A program made the position numbers and the translations under genes. From contig CM076154.1 of assembly GCA_038025085.1 (NCBI GenBank), positions 34,700,501 to 34,764,500 of the forward strand: a stretch of 64,000 bases of DNA. The letters run 5' to 3'. Origin of the DNA: Tetragonia tetragonoides (taxonomy: Eukaryota > Streptophyta > Magnoliopsida > Caryophyllales > Aizoaceae). Below, in pieces: positions 34,235-45,569 of the stretch (its first letter is position 1; each line of letters opens with the position of its first letter). Under the pieces are notes generated by a model. That model searched no databases. It worked only from the letters and a program-made list of their open reading frames with translations, and was not told the origin of the DNA.

Positions 34235-34478
34235 TTTTTTTTGCACAGTCGTCTGAAATTTCCGACTCACCCATGGGTGAGTCGTCCGCGATTTCCGACT
34301 CACCCAAGGGTCAGTCGTCTGTCGATCTCGACTCACCCAAGGGTGAGTCTGAAATCGCAGACGACTCACCCAAGGGTGAGTCGGAAATCGCAGACGACTC
34401 ACCCATGGGTGGGTCTGAAATCGCAGACGACTCACCCATGGGTGAGTCTGAAATCGCAGACGACTGTGCAAAAAAAAT
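34235..34478. repeat. Right-arm hairpin array
   Basis: Six GACTCACCC(A/T)(A/T)GGGTGAGTC-type units, one more than in the left arm, again framed by TTTTTTTTGCACAGTCGTCTG-like and CAGACGACTGTGCAAAAAAA ends. The unequal copy number shows that the arms evolve by unit gain or loss. Confidence 0.85.
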
Positions 34479-34744
34479 GCGCAAAAATTTTTTTTACCTC
34501 CGCCACCGTCGACGGTTCGCCGGCAGACATCCGCGGCCGTTGCTTGAGTGAATATTGATGAAGATTGGGTATGAGAGTGGGTGGTAGAGAGGGAGAATTG
34601 GTGTGAGAGTTAGAGAGGGAGAAGATGAGTGAAAATTTAAAAAAGGGCAAAATTGGAATTTGGAGGGGCGGTAGGTAGTAATTTAGGGGCGGTATTTAGT
34701 AACACCCTTTTCTAATTCATACAAATAGGGATATATTTCCAACA

Positions 34745-37229
34745 CCCACCACCCGCCCATCGCTGTCCCAGCCTCCAACGCCACCCACCGTGGCTCTTAA
34801 CCTACAATCCTCATCCCCCCGTCGCTCTCAACCACGCGCTGCAAGCAGGTAAACCCGCTCTCCGACTCTCTTTCGATTTTTTTTTCTTCTGTATGCTCTA
34901 TCTCAATTCTGATTCTTCTCATGGTGATGGTCGTGTGATGTCAGAGATTCCATTAAGTGTTAAGCAGAATCAACGGCTAGTCAGCGACGGTTTCACCACT
35001 TCACAGTTCGTCCCTTTCTTTCTCTCCCTCCTCTTTTATTCAATTTCATGGATTTTTGATTGTTAAGGTATTTGATTGCCTGGTTTATTGCGTTTTCTGG
35101 TTTGGTTGTGTATTAATTTGCTGAATTTTGATTTTCTGTATGTGAATTCGTCTGATGTTTTCCCCTGCTACTACTGTTCTGATTGGGAGGTCTGAGAACT
35201 TCTCATTGTTTCTGAATTTCAGTGTTCTTGAGCTTATTTTTCTATTGGGTTCGATTGTGTGTGAAATTGCTGAGTATAAGTCTGGTTTCTTTTCTGTTTT
35301 CATTGGATATTTTGTTGCGGAAACAGGATATTTTGTGTGATTGATTGGGATATTTGTTGAACTGCAATCTGGGAATTATACATCTGAAATTGTGATCAGT
35401 AAATTGTTCGTTTGGGATTGGATTCTCGGTACTTCCAACAATATGTCTGTGTCTTTAATCTGCAATGAAAAAAAAGAATTAAATATGATTGAGAAAGAAA
35501 AAATATAGAGAATTAGCTAGTTTTTTACATAGCTCAATGATAACTTGGTGTGAGAAGCTAAACAGTTCTTAATAAAGGTGAGGCGTATTATACAAGTTCT
35601 TCTCTTAACAGTTTATTTTCTAGTTCGAAACTTTTAACCTCATAATCCAGAACACTATTTCTAATCAAATAATGAGAAAAAAAAAAGGAGCTTCACACCT
35701 TCTGTTTGGCTTCTAGTTCTACTGAGTACCTACAAAGGCACAAAACAAAAATAATTAATCAAGATTTATCTACACTGACATGGTTTGGATGTGCAGTGTT
35801 GATTCTAGTACATCTAGGGAGGATCCCACCTCTGGAAGCTCTAGGAGGTCAGGATGAGTAGATGTATGCTTAAACCTTGCAAGCCTAGTTTAGTAGAGAA
35901 GCAATTTCCCGAAGACCCACATGACAGACAAAGGTTGTTTTAGAACACCTATGGCTAGGCATGGACATACTTTAGTCATAAGGCTATTGGTCCATTTAAA
36001 ATTAGCTACTGCATATGGCCTTTAATTATGAGTAGGCAATGTGTTTTGTGTAACAAAGCTCAGGAGACTCAAGTGCTCATTCTAGCTAGATGTGCTTATA
36101 CTTGTAGGATTTAAGGATAAATCTTCGCTAAATTTTGAATAGGAGAAAATTAGCCACTCATGAGCAATTGAGCATAGATGGTTAAAGATTTGTTGAAGGC
36201 CAAAGTTTGCTGAAGCGAATGCAGTTACTGAATATGAAAAACTAGAAGCAAAAGCTATCTATCAACCCAATTTAAGTTTGATTTGAGAATCTACTACCTA
36301 TGCCGTACAGATTATGAAATGTGTTTGGCTCTGAATTGACTATGATTTGCCAGCTAATTCTGTTGCAGTACGATTAAATCTGGTACTGAGCAGCCTCAAT
36401 GCCCTTTGCTTGCAAGCTTTATTTTATTTTATTTTTATATTATCTGAAGGGATTGTCTTCCTACATGATGTCTCTTATGACGATAGAAGATTTGGTTGTA
36501 GTTTTAAGCTCATAAAGTTAATTTGCACCTGTATATATCTATGAACAGTTCTTCTGCATTGAACCTTGCAAAAACACATCAATTTGAGATTTTGGAAGTT
36601 GTTTCTATTTTGAATTAATTTTGCTGTAATTGTTGAAAGCTGTGGTAAATTGTTGAACTGTTCGTGTTTCTGATTTCCTGGTCCGAATTATTGTGAGATC
36701 CCGATTGCTGGCTTTATAATTTCTATGAGCCTTGGTTTGTTCTTTGCGGAAATAGCTGGACATTTGCTATTTTGACTTCTGAAACTTGTAGTGTGAATGT
36801 GATGCTGTGTTGTTCCTGCGAGTGAAGAGTTGGTGTTAAATCTGAAATTTTTGGTGCGTACTGAAGTTGTGGGCTGTTGTTTATTTGAGTTTTGGGTGTT
36901 CATGTTTTCTTGTTGGTATTGGTTTTGACTCAGAGTAGAGTTGCTATCCTATTTGAACCTGCTATCTGAATTTTGTGGTGAATTTGGGTTCTTTGTAGGT
37001 GCATTACTTCCGATGAATTTGATGTTGGCCCATGGTTTTTCCTGTAAAAAAGCCTTGTTTTTTTGTCTTCAGCTGTTGCCTGACATAATCATAATAATCT
37101 GATGATTGGTGTGCACAGACATTGAAATTGGACAACTATGTTACAAAAATGTCCATTATAGTGAGTTTAGACTAGTACAAATACACTGAAATTTGGGCTC
37201 TCTTAATTTTGGGTTCTTTCTAGTGAATA
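34745..37229. other. Non-coding DNA, possibly continuing the CACTA element
   Basis: It begins with a CCACCACCCGCCCATCGCTG pyrimidine-rich stretch resembling the one left of Copia B (28250-28359), so the two may have been contiguous before Copia B inserted. The remainder is T-rich, intron-like sequence; open frames at 35085-35340 and 36347-36544 show no recognised domain. Confidence 0.4.
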
Positions 37230-37510
37230 AATGGATTTATTAATCATGCTCAGGCTGTGAATATCTGCATGTATCATCTTGATCCTCCTCAACAATAGAC
37301 ATATAATTAGGATCAGCATCACACTTATCAAATTCCAAATCCTCAAGAGCATGCTTCCTAATATAATCATGCATGCCATTGTAGCTGCAACAAGTTTGTT
37401 CTGTGTTTGTAATGGATAGCCTGGCATATTTCTCATCTATTTTTCCACACTCCAAAAGTTCGTTCAATAACGTTTCGTAGGGACGAATGTGCACAATTGA
37501 ATATTTCATG
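37230..37510 (-). pseudogene. PIF/Harbinger transposase C-terminal remnant
   Basis: On the minus strand one frame reads CAHSSLRNVIERTFGVWKNR, a hallmark of HARBI1-type transposases that contains the catalytic Glu of the DDE triad (VIERTFG). After a frameshift and stop, another frame gives RNMPGYPLQTQNKLVAATMA and a third gives YIRKHALEDLEFDKC, the expected downstream helices. At least two frame changes break the gene. The N-terminal two thirds are absent; at about 37508 the sequence changes to another repeat (AGGCGGATTTAAAA). Confidence 0.75.
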
Positions 37511-37641
37511 CATGCTACTTGCAAAGAGGCGGATTTAAAAGGGTGGCTTGGTGTCCTGGGCCACTGAATTAATTCCAAGGCCCAATTTTATTCTCTCTCC
37601 TCTCTTTCTCACGTGTTCTCTGTAAAAAAAAAAAAAAAAAA

Positions 37642-38610
37642 GGAAAATTCTATTGGTGCCCCTCTGCTCTTGATCTTTCCAGTTGGTGTCCATTGCTTTT
37701 TCAAAATCCAAGTGGTGTCCTCGTGTTAGTTGACAACATTAATTTGTGACCACTTTCTCAGTTTGCCGTTAGGTGAGGCATTAAATGGTGATGTGTCTCT
37801 TCTTTTTTCTCTTTCCTGTTTTCTTTTTCATTTTTCTATTACTTTTCCGTCATCTTTTGGTCTTTAGCTCCATAAGCACTCCTCCTCCATCCACGACTCC
37901 ACCTTCCCCAACTCCTCCTCCATCAATATCCACCTCCACCTTCAATCATCTCTACTGTCGTTTGTCTCCCTCCTATTTACAGAAAAGAGGAAAATGCATC
38001 TGAATGAACAAAATCTAATTACCGAACATATTTCAATTAAAAAATTATGCATTTCAATTGAAGCTTAAACAATGGAATCAAGCACAAAAAAACATAGGAT
38101 TCCAGTCGAAAATCCCACAAACCTCAACTCAATGGCAGAAATTTCAGTTATGTCTCCTCATTTTCTCTCTCATATTTTATGTCTCCACCTCCATAACTAC
38201 CTCCACCATCACTAAACCTCCGAAATCCTCTCTGATGGCCCTGTATGAAATGGAGATAAAGTGGGTTGTTGTTACGGCGGTGGAGGTGAGAGAAAGTGGA
38301 GGGAGAGATGAGAAGTTTGGGGAACAGATTGGGAGGAGAGAGAAAATGAGTGGTGTGACTGTCAACTGGTCAAGGTAGCAGAGCAGGGTGAAGGAGAAGG
38401 AAAAAGGAAAAATGACTAAAGAAAATGGGTAATGAAAAAAAATGGAAAAATATGGATGATTAAATAACACTTCTACTTAACTATGTAGTTGACGGCAGAT
38501 GCAAAGGTGGGAAACAGATAGGACAAAAGTAAAGGAGAGGGCTACCAACTAGATTTTGAAAAAGCAATGGGCACCAACTGGAATGATCAAAAATAGAGGG
38601 GCACTAATAA
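37642..38610. mobile_element. Terminal-inverted-repeat element, TTGGTGCCC family
   Basis: The left arm GGAAAATTCTATTGGTGCCC and the reverse complement of the right arm GGGAAAATCTTATTAGTGCCC extend into matching blocks TTCCAGTTGGTG and CATTGCTTTTTCAAAATC. About 970 bp in total, Mutator-like by arm length. The target duplication is lost in flanking poly-A. Internal open frames (for example 38058-38378) are low-complexity and not supported as genes. Confidence 0.65.
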
Positions 38611-39707
38611 GATTTTCCCAAAAAAGAAACCTGTATCATTCAAGTTTCTCTCTCTCACTCGACACTCAGCCTTTCTCTGCCGTCCATCGCTGCACCGCCT
38701 CCACAGCAAAGCCATCCACCGTTGCACTGCACCGCCTCCACGCACGACCCACTTCTCCAGTCAACAACCCTTTTTTATTTGGCATGTTTTTCCAAACCCT
38801 AATTTTTTTCAATTTCAATTCTTATGATAATTAGATCTCAAATCGGCACTTTATTTACGTAAATTGTTTATTTTTTAAGACCTTATGGTGATTTATGTAT
38901 GAATTTGAGTTAGATTTTTTGAATTTTTGGATTTGGGTATTTGTTAATTGTTATGTCAGTAAGTTTTGTAATGAAGTACATTGTTTTTATTTTTTTATGG
39001 AAGGGCTAGATTATTTGGAATTATGAAATACTTGTTAGAATTGAAATTGATAAATTGATGATTATGAGTTATGATAGTAAGATTGCAATTTGGGCAAATG
39101 CGATTGTACTTTTCTACCGGATTACTTTGTAATATAGAACTTATGCTTTTCTAAATTTTTATTTGGCACCTCAATGTTATTTTTCTAGATACGCCACTGG
39201 TTGCATTTTGAACTTTCTCAGGGTATTTTCCTGTTTGCTGTATTGCTTCCCTAGTCCCCACATGAGAATTTTACTATGAAACAATCAATTTATTTCCTTC
39301 AAAAAAAAAACCCCGGTTGAATGCAACGTGATGTGACTTTCAAAATATTTGTGGGCTTTTCCTTTTGTTAAAACTTTATGTTCTACCTGATCTTCTTATT
39401 TAACCAAATTAATAAATCACTGAGCGAGAATTCAGTACAGATGCTCTAGAAAACATGCAACAATTTTTAATTCATTACTATTTGTCTCAAATTGTCTCCC
39501 ATATTTATTATGTCAAAATATTTAGTATGTCAAAATATTAAATTGAGGAAAACTGGAACAAATTGGAAAACGGGAAGAAATTTGAAGAAAGCAGAGAAAA
39601 CTGGAACAAACTGAAAGTTTTAATTAGAGATTGGAAAAAACTGGAAAATACTAAAACTTACTGAAAATTTACATAGAAAAACATGCCCGAAGTCATTTTC
39701 AGCTCAA
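38611..39707. other. Repeat-derived non-coding DNA
   Basis: GCACCGCCTCCAC-rich text follows the preceding element and then AT-rich sequence. TTTCTAGATACGCCACTGG near 39185 looks like the right end of an older element whose left end would be AGGCGGATTTAAAA near 37508, but matching flanks are not convincing. An ACTGGAAA-rich tract lies at 39545-39680. Confidence 0.35.
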
Positions 39708-40218
39708 TTTATACTCCTTTGTTTCCGTTTTTCACTTAATTTAGATCAAATATTTTTATGTAATTTTAAAATTTTGTACAATCACTTTAAGCAAATTAAT
39801 GAATTTGAGCTACAAAATTAAATTTCCCTCTTTCAAAAATCAAAGTTGAGCTACATTTTGCGGTTATTCAATGTGATCTAAGGGTAATGTGTAATTCGTT
39901 TAAATTATGACCCGGAACAATAGCAAATGGAATCAAAGAACTTTTTTTCAGTATCAATAATCAAGACCCGTGAATAAGATAAAAAGGGAAGAACTCCGAT
40001 AACGTTACAAAAATAAAACAAAAAAATCTATTCATCTATTGTGTATGAAATTTATGGTTTCTATTGGTGTAAATCTGATTTAAGATGAGAAAATTTTCCC
40101 ATAGGTAGCGAGTTATCCATTAAGCGGGAAATCTTATTTTTAGAGCAAATAAATTATGCTCTTATTCGTGAAAGAATAGACTACCAGGGTCAGCTATCTA
40201 GCCCAAATTAAATACCAT
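39708..40218. repeat. About 510-bp dispersed repeat, copy 2
   Basis: Same-orientation relative of 17560-18070, with shared blocks such as GAGCTACATTTTGC, TGTGTATGAAATTTATG and CCATTAAGCGGGAAATCTTA. No coding capacity. Confidence 0.7.
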
Positions 40219-40896
40219 TGCTATAAGGTGGATCTTATTGTGAAAGATCTATATTGTGTAATTTATGAGTAGAGCCAACAAACTTGAACTGTACAAGTTA
40301 TCAATTAAAAATAATCCGTAAATGAAGAAAAAGATTCCGATGTATAGAGAGGAACTCACCGTTTAAGAAGTAACCATAGAAACGACGGAAGAATAAAATA
40401 CTACAATCTGACCAGAAAAATGATTTAAGATTTGTTAGGTGAATTTGTGCAAAATATTTTGTAATAAGTGTTTCCTTGCAAAATTTCGAACCTATACTAA
40501 AAGAAAGGGAAATTTCTATTGTGGCTCTGTACTTCTGACTTTTTCAATTGGTTGCAAGTGTTTTATTTTTTTGGGCAATTGGTGTCCCTCTCTGTTGTTT
40601 TTTTTTCCGTCAATTTCGTTTCTTTTATTTGGTCTCACGTTTTTTGTTTTTTTGAGGTTCTCGCGTTTCATTTATTTGTTCTCACGTTAATTTCGCCGTC
40701 AAAAGTCAAAACTCCCTCCAAGTGCCCAACCCTTTCAGTTTCAATTTCTGTCTCTCAGTGTATCTCCTCCCCCTTTATCTCAGCCTTTCTCCCTCTCCTG
40801 AGTCTCCTCTGTCTCTCTTTTTATGGTGCGAAATTGCTTAATTTATGGATTTTAGTTTATTTGATTGTGATCGACCTTGCATGAGAATTTTTTTAT
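40219..40896. other. Non-coding, with a partial relative of the 37.6-kb element
   Basis: From about 40505, GGGAAATTTCTATTGTGGCTC and TTTTTCAATTGGTTGCAAGTG resemble the left arm of the element at 37642, but no right arm follows, so this may be truncated. Overlapping open frames at 40439-40884 are Phe/Leu-rich artefacts of T-rich DNA. Confidence 0.35.
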
Positions 40897-42152
40897 GGGA
40901 TATTACACATTGTACCCCTGTGGTTTGGCAAATTGTTTGTTGCTTCCGCATTTTAAGTTTCGTATATGCTGTACCCCTGTGATTAAATGTTAATGTACCA
41001 CCAATACAATTTTCACCTTTACTATGAACAACTCCGTTAATTAAAACATTCATGACTATTTTGCCCTCAAAACCTCCACTACCACCCTCAAATCAATCAC
41101 CACTTTCTCTCTCCTCAATCAAGAACCTCAAATCGCTAAACGTCCATTATCACCACTCCCCCAAAATCCAGCTACTAGTTAGCCCTCTCTATAATCAAAA
41201 TTGGCAAAAACCTAGCCTTAACCTTAATATTCACAATGCTCGATCACTAGTCCCTATAGTATTTCGCCCTCAAATCGACGATTATCAAATCAAAGTATTA
41301 GCGCAAAATGAACCCAGAAATGAACTGAGTTAACTCTCCCCCAAATTGAGTTCTTCGAGTTCAGTAGCCCCAAATGAATTCGTGATTGGTAGATTTCGAA
41401 AAACCACTCAACGATTCAACTCAAACCCCCCCAAAACTTAGGGTTTGCGATTTTAAACTGCGATAACTTTGACCCAGAAAAGAGAGGAGCTTCAATTGAA
41501 CTCTTCAATGGCAGATTTTGCAACCCAAAGTTTCAAATCACAAATAAAACACCCAAATCGATTTTTAGGGTTTATAGTTTCGCAATTCACAAATTACCTC
41601 GATTTTTGGCTTGAGGCTTGTTTAATCAGAAGAAATGGAAGGAGAGAAGAAACTTTGTGAGTCAAAATGGAAAAACCCCAAGTCAAATTTATTGTTATTT
41701 GAGAAAATAATAAGTTTGAGAAAACAGAAGAACAGAGCAATAGCAAAGTTTTTGGATAGTTGAAATGGATGTGTGTTGATATGGAGGTGGATAGTTACCA
41801 GGTCCCCAATATGACCATATTCTCATTCCTCTGTTTCTAGAGGCTTTATTTGGGAAGATATGCCAGAGAACATGCCTGATAAGAAAAATAAGAGAGAGGA
41901 GGATAAAAAGAGTCATCGTTGTCTTGAGCTTAATGACTGCCTTTGAATCAAAAAAAGTGCTCATCAAATTTTCAGTCAGGGAGGGCATTTTAGTAATCTT
42001 TCTTGGCATAGTTGACTGATACTTAACTGACGTTACAAAATTGTATACACTGTACATTAACATATAATCATAGGGGTACGACATATACAAAACTTAAAAT
42101 ACGGACGCAGCAGATAATCCGCCAAATCACAGGGGTACAACATGTAATATCC
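40897..42152. mobile_element. Mutator-like element, GGGATATTACA family, copy 2
   Basis: Ends GGGATATTACACATTGTACC and (reverse complement) GGATATTACATGTTGTACC form about 110-bp arms; perfect 9-bp duplications TTTTTTTAT lie at 40888-40896 and 42153-42161. The arms match those of the element at 15668-17472 (GTACCCCTGTGGTTTG), so the two are one family. The 1256-bp element has no transposase; open frames inside are not supported. Confidence 0.8.
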
Positions 42153-43435
42153 TTTTTTTATTTGTATATTGTGTTGTCTGTTTATAGCGATTTGGTTACT
42201 TCGGGCGGACCCACACTTATGATATAGGGTCAGTTAACCCCACATTTTTTTTAAAAATTGGGTGAAGTTTTTGCTATTTTCCTTTTACGCTCTTATTATC
42301 TTGCCGTAATTCCTAGTGCATTTGCACCCATATAAAACCAAAGAAAATTGAATAAAGGGAAGGGTAATGGGGAAAGACAATTAAACAGGTCCCACAACAC
42401 GTGAAGGGGGAGGGAACAAACATTTTTCATATCAGAAAAATAACACTACTGTTGTTAAGGTATTATTTGTATTTCCTAAACCATAAATGACTAAATCCGC
42501 AATTTCAAATGTTAATGGTTGATTTTATAAACTAGGGTTTAGATTAAAATTGAGTAATTTATTATATTAATGGATTTAATATTGTTAATCTGGATTTGTT
42601 AGTTAATTTAAATTCTAGAATTATTTGATAATTGATTATAAATTTCTTGATTTTTTAGTTAATTAAGTTGTTGATTTAATTGAGAATTGAATTCTGATTT
42701 TGTTTGTTAATTTAAAAAGTGTTAATGATTTACGTTAATTGCTCTATAATTGTTGCTGAAATTTGCTAAGTTTTGTGTAGTTGATAGATTTTTTAAATTT
42801 TGATTTAAGCAGGTATATATGTTTATGCTAATTGGGTTGAGAATTGAATTTGATTTGGGCATTCTTTGGCTATGATATTTTGTTAGTTTTTGGCATGCTA
42901 TAGTCAATTAGTCATTGAGAATTGTTTGGAATTGTGGAAGTGTTTGGAAGTGTGAAATTGTGTGGAAGTGTGAAATTGTGTTTATGCCTTTTGTGGATGA
43001 AAGTTGACAATTAGTTAGTATAAAATTTGAAATATGAAGACTCTTAGAGAACAATTGTAATTTTTATTTTGTTGTTATTTTACTAAGACGACTATGTTGA
43101 TTTTATTTAATGAATTATGATTTTGGAGTTTCAAAAAAATAAAGGAATTCGCTGGTCTGGGTGAAATTGAAACCCTTAATTTTTCCATTTTATCCCCTCT
43201 TTTTCTTTGCACCCGTATTCTTTTTTTTTTCTGGGTCCGCCAACATGCTTAATGATACTATTTTAAAAAGGGGGAAGATTACCTGGGACAAGTTGTTTTG
43301 TTGCTTGGTTGCCCATGGCTGAACATTAAGTATGTCTCAGTTGAAATTTGGTAGCTTTCACGTGATTGTTGTATTACGCATCCAGCTACTAAAACTTTTT
43401 ATGAACAATGTGACTCATCAAAAGCTATCCCAAAG
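42153..43435. other. Non-coding AT-rich stretch with a possible decayed transposon
   Basis: CGGGCGGACCCACACTT near 42203 and CTGGGTCCGCCAACATG near 43228 look like opposite ends of an old element, but no target duplication was found. A short GGAAGTGTGAAATTGTGT minisatellite (three units) lies at about 42935-42985. Confidence 0.35.
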
Positions 43436-44089
43436 CTATGAAGCTCGGACTCCGCACATTGGCCTGCCATACCCGTGTCGACACGACACGACGCGGGTGC
43501 CGACACGGGATATGGGTCCGACGCGGCTGGGAAATCATGGACTCGGCTGGCTTTGTTCGTGAAGGAGAGAGTGAGAAAGGCGATGGAGAAAGCAGCAGGA
43601 ACATGAATATGAAGGAGAGAGAGAAGCGAGGGAGACGAAGAGAGAAGAAATCTGAAAAAGTGAAAACTGAAAAGTTGTTTTACTTTAACGTGCTTTTGAA
43701 ATATAAATGACAGCTGTACTACTTTACAGTTATACTATATCTTTTATTAATGGTGTACTACTTTATTATATTATATAATGGTGTACTACTTTATTATATT
43801 ATAATTCCAAAAAAGTTGCCCTACCATTGACCATTCCTTCACTCCACCTTCTGCCTCTTACGTTTCTCTATACTGAAGTCAAAAGCATTATTTTCCTTTA
43901 TTAAACTACAGTGTACAGACTCAAACATTTACTGGTTTTGTTATTTTAAAAAAAATTGTGCCCCTAAATTGCCATATCCCCGTGTCCATATCTCAGATTT
44001 GGACACTTGTTAAACGAGTCCCCGTATCTTCAAAATTAGATTTTTGAGTGTCAGACCCTTGGATCCGTATCCGAGTCCGAGCATCATAG
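43436..44089. mobile_element. 654-bp hAT-type element with CTCGGACTC ends
   Basis: Left end CTATGAAGCTCGGACTC and reverse complement of the right end CTATGATGCTCGGACTC are near-perfect inverted repeats. An 8-bp duplication TCCCAAAG flanks it exactly (43428-43435 and 44090-44097). Open frames at 43332-43710 lie across its left half and are spurious; no transposase is encoded. Confidence 0.8.
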
Positions 44090-44097
44090 TCCCAAAG

Positions 44098-45569
44098 TCT
44101 TTCTAAGGATGAAAGACCAGATAGAGTAATGAGACTTATTCCATTTGTTCCATTCCACTAATAACAATTCCATTAAGCAGTTGACATAGAAGAGAGAACC
44201 AACACTGATGAATTACAATATGAACCGGTCCTATCCAATTCTAGCTTCTAGAGCTCTAATCGCACATAAAAATCCTGAAGCTAAAGAATTTCAAATTAGG
44301 AAGCAGTGGATACCAGTGATGCACGCAGTCAGAATATCATGACCATCTTATTTATAGTAGTTTAGAGGATTTTCCTACTGGTTCATGAACATTTCCTTGG
44401 AGCAATATATGTGGGAGGGTTCCCATGATGGTGCATTCTAATGTTGGACTGGAAAATAATGCTCTTGTTCGCCCAAGGCTTACTAGAGGTCAGAACCATC
44501 CCTCTTTTGTGACCTCCAATCCCCTTTACTCCTTCAGCTTCTTCACAGGTTACATCTCTTCCCTTTGATGTAGTATTTTGCTTTAAGATACGGTAGAACG
44601 GAACATTTGCGGCTTTGATTGGTTGTATGTGGTTCAATCTGACTCGTAGAATTAGGCTGTATTTTGATGTGTTAAAGACTGGATAAAGTTTGTCCAATTC
44701 GTTGGCATTTCTTTCTGGTCCTATTTTTGATTGCCTAAAAGGGACCTGTCACCTGATATTGATTGCTTTAACTCGCAAATTTGTGTTGTTTTTGTTGTTT
44801 ACTATTCGGACAAAATATATATTTTTTTTTTGGGGAGGGGGGGGGGGCGGGGGAGGTATCTTTAGGTTGATTGATTCTTGATCGCCCTTTTTGGGTCTCC
44901 TCTTTAATCGTCCTACAGTTACCTGTATCCTGTAATTTTGTTGTGCGACATTTTTATTTTTGCCCCTGCCATTGTTTGGATTTTGCTTTAATTCGGAGGA
45001 AGTGGATTGTTATTGGCTATTTGAATTTTAGCAATCGATTGGGATCTGTTCTTTCTGTTTAATTACCTACATGTCTTTTTCTCGTACCTTTAACTCTTTT
45101 TTATTTGGTCGAAATAGAGAATTTTGTTACCGATTAACTAAGCAAACATATAATCTCAATTCTTTTACAAAACAATTACAGGGGGATCCTCACTACGTAC
45201 GGCCTTCTAGGACTGGGTGCAGAGTAGGGTAGAATCTAAGCCTTATTGCCGCTAATGAACATTCTTCTAAAAGAGCTTTTTATCGCATTCAAAATAAAAG
45301 AACTTTTATCAATATATCTAATAGACAACAAAGAGGAGTGTTCAAGCTTCAAATGATACTTATCAGCTCAAGTATAATGAGGGGGACTGTGAACGCTGCT
45401 GGATTGGACTAGTTCCTTGATATGTAGGTGTAGTATACTGTTGCTGCCACTAGCCCCTACTGCACAGTATTTTACGTCTCCTGTGTCTGCTGCTCTTTCT
45501 TTTGGCACCTGTCGGGAAAGAGAGCAGCTGATAAATATATATTTAAATGATTTCATCAGCCTGAGAACA
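44098..45569. other. Intergenic, no gene recognised
   Basis: Open frames in both strands show no domain. A G-run of about 25 bases with one C interruption at 44834-44857 is the only notable feature. Confidence 0.35.

Larger units (their letters stand above)
32100..34707. mobile_element. Mutator-like element with about 600-bp inverted arms and hairpin arrays
   Basis: Perfect 9-bp duplications TTTTCTAAT flank it (32091-32099 and 34708-34716). The ends GTGAATGGCTAAATACCGCC and (reverse complement of right end) GGGTGTTACTAAATACCGCC continue as nearly identical inverted arms to about 32735 and 34025. Each arm contains, from outside in, a CCGTCGACGG palindrome, an array of CACCCATGGGTG hairpins, a long ATT microsatellite and AGCCGGTAAATCGGTGCCGAGC. 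The 1.3-kb centre differs between strands and may be captured DNA (a Pack-MULE), but I recognise no gene in it beyond an Au-like SINE piece. Six-frame open frames in the arms are repeat artefacts. Confidence 0.85.
31493..34744 (+). repeat. Copia B 3' LTR, interrupted by a Mutator-like element
   Basis: It starts TGTTGGAAATATATCCC after the purine tract and ends AGGGATATATTTCCAACA at 34744; without the insert it is about 636 bp. Its own two ends are long inverted repeats: roughly the first 160 bases (GGAAATATATCCCTATTTG, TGGCATATCAGTTATTAAG, ACTGCCTCTCTCATGCAG) are the reverse complement of the last 160. Insert 32100-34707 sits near the right end. Confidence 0.85.

Noticed and set aside
34080..34558. 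Open frames with SEIADDSPKGE repeats and poly-Leu/Ile
   Set aside because: Same artefact in the right arm of the Mutator-like element.
38058..38470. Overlapping frames of 106 and 97 residues on both strands
   Set aside because: They lie inside a terminal-inverted-repeat element and have low-complexity Ser/Thr/Phe composition with no domain.
37508..39194. One hAT-type element from AGGCGGATTTAAAA to TAGATACGCCACTGG
   Set aside because: The ends are suggestive, but the 8-bp flanks do not match and another element lies inside; left as unresolved.
42203..43245. Element with GGGCGGACCCA ends
   Set aside because: Plausible inverted ends but no target duplication found.
43438..43710. Arg/Glu/Lys-rich 90-residue frame
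   Set aside because: It overlaps an hAT-type element and derives from purine-rich GAGAGA DNA.
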